A stretch of DNA of 8,642 nt, from contig JAQNCU010000104.1 in the NCBI GenBank assembly GCA_029077775.1, positions 1 to 8,642 on the forward strand, written 5' to 3'. The notes below the pieces were generated by a model, which was not told where the DNA came from, did not search any database, and worked only from the letters and a program-made list of their open reading frames with translations. Position 1 is the stretch's first letter; each line of letters opens with the position of its first letter. The position numbers and the translations under genes are program-made. Origin of the DNA: Acidocella sp. (GTDB taxonomy: Bacteria; Pseudomonadota; Alphaproteobacteria; Acetobacterales; Acetobacteraceae). Below are positions 6,030 to 8,642 of the stretch, piece by piece.

Positions 6030-7447
6030 TCGGCGCGGATCGTCTGTTGAACCCCAAGGGGTTTGTGATGCGCTTCTGGCAGGGTGCCGGGCGCGCCTTG
6101 ATGCCGTTCGCGGATGTCGCAACCGTCGAACTTCCCTGGCCGAAACTCGCGCGCCTCGCATTGTTCCAGTTGACCGTGGGGTTCTCAGCCGCGTTGATCA
6201 TCGGCACGTTGAACCGCGTGATGATCGTGGAGCTGCATCTCTCGGCGGCCTTGGTCTCCATCATGATCTCGCTGCCGCTTCTGCTCGCTCCGGCGCGCAC
6301 CATTATCGGCTTCAAATCCGACCAGCATCGTTCATCCTTCGGGTGGAAGCGGCTGCCCTATCTGTGGTTCGGTACGCTCATGCAATGGGGCGGGCTTGCG
6401 ATCATGCCCTTCGCGTTAATTGTCCTTTCGGGTGACAGCCACGCGCCGCATTTCGTCGGCCCGCTCGCCGCCGCACTTGCGTTTCTGCTCGTCGGTGCGG
6501 GCATGCACACCACGCAAACAGCGGGCCTGGCGTTGGCGACCGATATGGCGCCTGAAGCCTCCCGCCCGCGCGTGGTCGGCATGTTGTGCGTCATGCTGCT
6601 GCTCGGCATCTGCATCGGCGCGCTGGGTTATGGCGCGCTGTTGCGCCATTTCAGTGAATTGCGGCTGGTGCAGGTGGTGCAGGGCTCGGCGGTGGTCACG
6701 CTGTTCATCAACGGCTTTGCCATGTGGCAACAGGAGCCGCGCCGCGCCTCGACCAAGGTGGCAAGCACCGTGGCGGTGCCAACGCTCGGCCAAGCCTGGA
6801 AATTATTCAGTGCCAATGAAAAATCCACCCGTCGCCTGGTGACCATCGGCGCGGGAACCATGGCGCTGTCCATGCAGGACATTCTGCTGGAGCCCTATGG
6901 CGGGCAGATATTGCATCTCACCGTCGGGCAGACCACGTCGCTCACTGCCGCACTGGCGGGCGGCGGGCTTACCGGCCTGGCTGTTGCGGGGCGGCGTTTG
7001 AGCCGGGGTGGCGATCCGTTCCGGGTGGCGGCGTTCGGGTTGTTGGTCGGGCTCTGCGCCTTTGTCTCCGTCATAATCTCCGCACCGCTGGCCTATCCGC
7101 CATTATTTGCCGTCGGCGTGTTCATGATCGGGCTGGCTGGCGGGCTGTTCCTCGTCGGCACATTATCAGACGCCATGGGCCGGGCGGTCGATGGCATGAG
7201 CGGCCTCGCCCTCGGGGCCTGGGGGTCGGTTCAGGCCGTGGCGGCGGGTTCCGCCATCGCCTTTGGCGGCATCCTGCGCGATGTGGTGGGCGCCACAACC
7301 GGCAGCCCTGTCGCCGGGTATGACGCCGTCTACGCGCTTGAAATCGGCTTGATTTTCGTCACCCTCATCGCCCTCGGCCCGCTCGTACGCCGCCGCGCGG
7401 CACCTGCTTTCCGCGCCATTCCCGCCATTTCCACCATAAAAACCTGA
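6026..7447 (+). CDS. lhaA: LH1 antenna assembly protein LhaA (PucC family)
   Basis: This is a polytopic inner-membrane protein of 473 residues from the PucC/LhaA branch of the major facilitator superfamily. Family members help insert or assemble light-harvesting complex 1. The N-terminus has the conserved run from about residue 43 (first membrane segment) through GTLNRVMIVEL (60-70) and PLLLAPARTIIGFKSD (84-99) to GWKRLPYLWFG (106-116). Some ten to twelve hydrophobic segments follow. GTLSDAMG and DGMSGLALGAWGSVQA in the C-terminal half are also characteristic. ATG 6026 overlaps the bchM stop, with GGAG (6014-6017) eight bases upstream. The location between bchM and puhA is the classical lhaA position and separates it from its paralogue pucC, which lies with LH2 genes. 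Function is from family knowledge. Confidence 0.93.
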   Translation: MIGADRLLNPKGFVMRFWQGAGRALMPFADVATVELPWPKLARLALFQLTVGFSAALIIGTLNRVMIVELHLSAALVSIMISLPLLLAPARTIIGFKSDQHRSSFGWKRLPYLWFGTLMQWGGLAIMPFALIVLSGDSHAPHFVGPLAAALAFLLVGAGMHTTQTAGLALATDMAPEASRPRVVGMLCVMLLLGICIGALGYGALLRHFSELRLVQVVQGSAVVTLFINGFAMWQQEPRRASTKVASTVAVPTLGQAWKLFSANEKSTRRLVTIGAGTMALSMQDILLEPYGGQILHLTVGQTTSLTAALAGGGLTGLAVAGRRLSRGGDPFRVAAFGLLVGLCAFVSVIISAPLAYPPLFAVGVFMIGLAGGLFLVGTLSDAMGRAVDGMSGLALGAWGSVQAVAAGSAIAFGGILRDVVGATTGSPVAGYDAVYALEIGLIFVTLIALGPLVRRRAAPAFRAIPAISTIKT

Positions 7448-7461
7448 AACAGAGGTCGCCC

Positions 7462-8229
7462 ATGCAAACCGGAGCCATCACCCCTTATATCGATGTCGCC
7501 CAGCTCACGCTTTATGCGTTCTGGATATTTTTCGCGGGCCTGGTGATTTATTTGACCATGGAGAGCAAGCGCGAGGGCTTCCCGTTGATCACCAACCGCG
7601 AGGGTGAGCGCCCGACCGGCATTTTGCCGATGCCCGCTCCAAAAACCTTCATCTTCGCCGATGGCACCACCAAAAGCGTGCCGATGATGGAGCCCGAAGA
7701 AATTGTGCACGCGCTGCAACACCAGAATTTTGAGGGCGCACCCTGGGTGCCGACCGGCGATCCGATGCAGGATGGCATGGGGCCCGCCGGTTACGCGCTG
7801 CGCGCCACCACACCTGAACTGACCTTCCATGGTGAGCATCGCACCGTGCCGCTGCGCGTGGCCGCCGACCATTGGGTGGCCGAGGAAGACCCAGACCCGC
7901 GTGGCTGGGACGTGATCACCGCCGACCATGAAGTCGCGGGCACGGTCTCGGACATCTGGATCGACCGGGCGGAAGCGAATGCGCGCTTCATCGAGGTTGC
8001 CACCCCGGCAGGCGGGCATGTGATCGTGCCGATTGAGCTGACCCAGGTTGAAACCCGCCGGGTGGGCGGCATCATCCGCGTGGTGTCGGTCACCGCAGCA
8101 CAGCTTGCCGCCGCCCCGCACACCGAGAGCCCCGATTGCCTCACCGCGCGCGAGGAAGACCGTATCCAGGCCTATTTCGCCTCGGGGCATCTCTACGCAT
8201 TCCCCTCCCGCCAGGAGCCACTGATATGA
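7462..8229 (+). CDS. puhA: Photosynthetic reaction centre H subunit PuhA
   Basis: The H subunit caps the cytoplasmic side of the reaction centre and helps proton delivery to quinone QB. The 255-residue protein has a short periplasmic N-terminus and one membrane helix (about 13-31, LTLYAFWIFFAGLVIYL). Next comes the E-x2-REGFPL motif (34-42), then a soluble domain with PTGDPMQDGMGPA (97-109). Glu157 (HEVAG-x2-SDIWID) aligns with Glu-H173 of Rhodobacter sphaeroides, a residue of the proton path to QB. His123 and His126 in FHGEHR lie where the surface metal-binding His126/His128 pair occurs, with slightly different spacing. The C-terminus (EEDRIQAYFASGHLYAFP) is intact. AGAGG at 7451-7455, six bases before the ATG, is a good ribosome site. 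It sits 14 nt after lhaA and overlaps puhB by ATGA. Confidence 0.97.
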   Translation: MQTGAITPYIDVAQLTLYAFWIFFAGLVIYLTMESKREGFPLITNREGERPTGILPMPAPKTFIFADGTTKSVPMMEPEEIVHALQHQNFEGAPWVPTGDPMQDGMGPAGYALRATTPELTFHGEHRTVPLRVAADHWVAEEDPDPRGWDVITADHEVAGTVSDIWIDRAEANARFIEVATPAGGHVIVPIELTQVETRRVGGIIRVVSVTAAQLAAAPHTESPDCLTAREEDRIQAYFASGHLYAFPSRQEPLI

Positions 8230-8642
8230 GCCGCTTCAAAGGCCGCCCGATGGATGGTCTGCCCGGCCGTCTGCCGGAAGGTGAGGTCGTGTTATGGCAG
8301 GCCAAGCCTGCCTGGCGGGCCATGGCGCGGGAGACATTTCGCATCCGTTTGGTTGCGGTCTATTTCGCGGCTTTGGTGGTCTGGCGTGTGGCGGGGTCCA
8401 TGCAGGCCGGGCATGATCTGCATTATGCCCTTATCTCCGCGGCGTCGTGCATGATCCTGGGGGCGGCTGGCGTGTCACTCTTTTGCCTGTTCGCCTGGCT
8501 GATCGCGCGTACCACCACCTACACCATCACGCAAAAGCGCGTTGTGATCACCTATGGCATGGCGCTGCCAAAATCCCTGAACCTGCCTTTCACCGCGATC
8601 GATGCGGCCAATCTGCGGCTGAACGCCGATGGCACAGGCAAT
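8226..8642 (+). CDS. puhB: Reaction-centre assembly protein PuhB (partial)
   Basis: Only the first 139 residues are in the window; the family is usually a little over 200 residues. The N-terminus has LPEGEVVLWQAKPAWRAMA followed by two hydrophobic segments (about 38-56 and 68-94). After these comes TTTYTITQKRVVITYGMALPK, the start of a bacterial PH-like domain that is typical of PuhB. PuhB is a membrane protein that helps assemble the reaction centre in Rhodobacter. The start overlaps the puhA stop (ATGA), with AGGAG (8213-8217) eight bases upstream. No stop is reached, so the gene continues past the right edge; puhC would be expected next in related clusters. Confidence 0.9.
   Translation, partial: MSRFKGRPMDGLPGRLPEGEVVLWQAKPAWRAMARETFRIRLVAVYFAALVVWRVAGSMQAGHDLHYALISAASCMILGAAGVSLFCLFAWLIARTTTYTITQKRVVITYGMALPKSLNLPFTAIDAANLRLNADGTGN

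Noticed and set aside
7330..8190. Minus-strand open frame of 286 codons opposite puhA and the end of lhaA
   Set aside because: Antisense shadow of two clear genes, with no recognisable domain or ribosome site considered convincing.
1..8642. Mobile elements, CRISPR arrays, tRNA or rRNA genes, frameshifted genes
   Set aside because: None seen: all genes are intact and colinear, no transposase or recombinase motifs and no spaced direct repeats were noticed.

Overview
This window is part of a photosynthesis gene cluster from an anoxygenic purple bacterium, almost certainly an alphaproteobacterium. It carries genes for bacteriochlorophyll synthesis, antenna assembly and the reaction-centre H subunit, in the order usual for that group. 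G+C is high within the genes and visibly lower in the single large intergenic region. The genus cannot be read from the window. An acetic-acid-bacterium-type (Acetobacteraceae) phototroph is possible, but that is only a guess.

Layout: a ppaA/aerR-type regulator (bases 1-849, minus strand) is transcribed away from an eight-gene plus-strand run: bchF, bchN, bchB, bchL, bchM, lhaA, puhA and puhB (cut by the window end). The run is very compact. Start and stop codons overlap at five junctions in the form ATGA or ATGATG (bchB/bchL, bchL/bchM, bchM/lhaA, puhA/puhB) or GTGA (bchF/bchN). The only gaps are 46 nt (bchN-bchB) and 14 nt (lhaA-puhA). No terminator-like hairpin was noticed inside the run. 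It reads as one translationally coupled operon driven from the divergent region at 850-1012.

How the genes work together: BchN, BchB and BchL form the light-independent (dark-operative) protochlorophyllide reductase. BchM methylates Mg-protoporphyrin IX. BchF hydrates the 3-vinyl group on the way to bacteriochlorophyll a. LhaA helps assemble the LH1 antenna, PuhA is the reaction-centre H subunit and PuhB is a reaction-centre assembly factor. All expected metal-ligand and nucleotide-binding residues are present, so the pathway looks functional.

Two points stand out. First, bchH (the large Mg-chelatase subunit), normally found between bchB and bchL in the bchFNBHLM block, is absent, and the two flanking genes overlap by ATGA with no remnant. 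Second, the divergent control region holds three copies of a variant PpsR/CrtJ-like operator, GTGTCAA-N6-WTKACG. Two copies form a near-perfect dyad centred at base 917, and the third lies across the annotated bchF start codon. I see no mobile element, CRISPR array, tRNA or rRNA, and nothing that amounts to an undescribed system.
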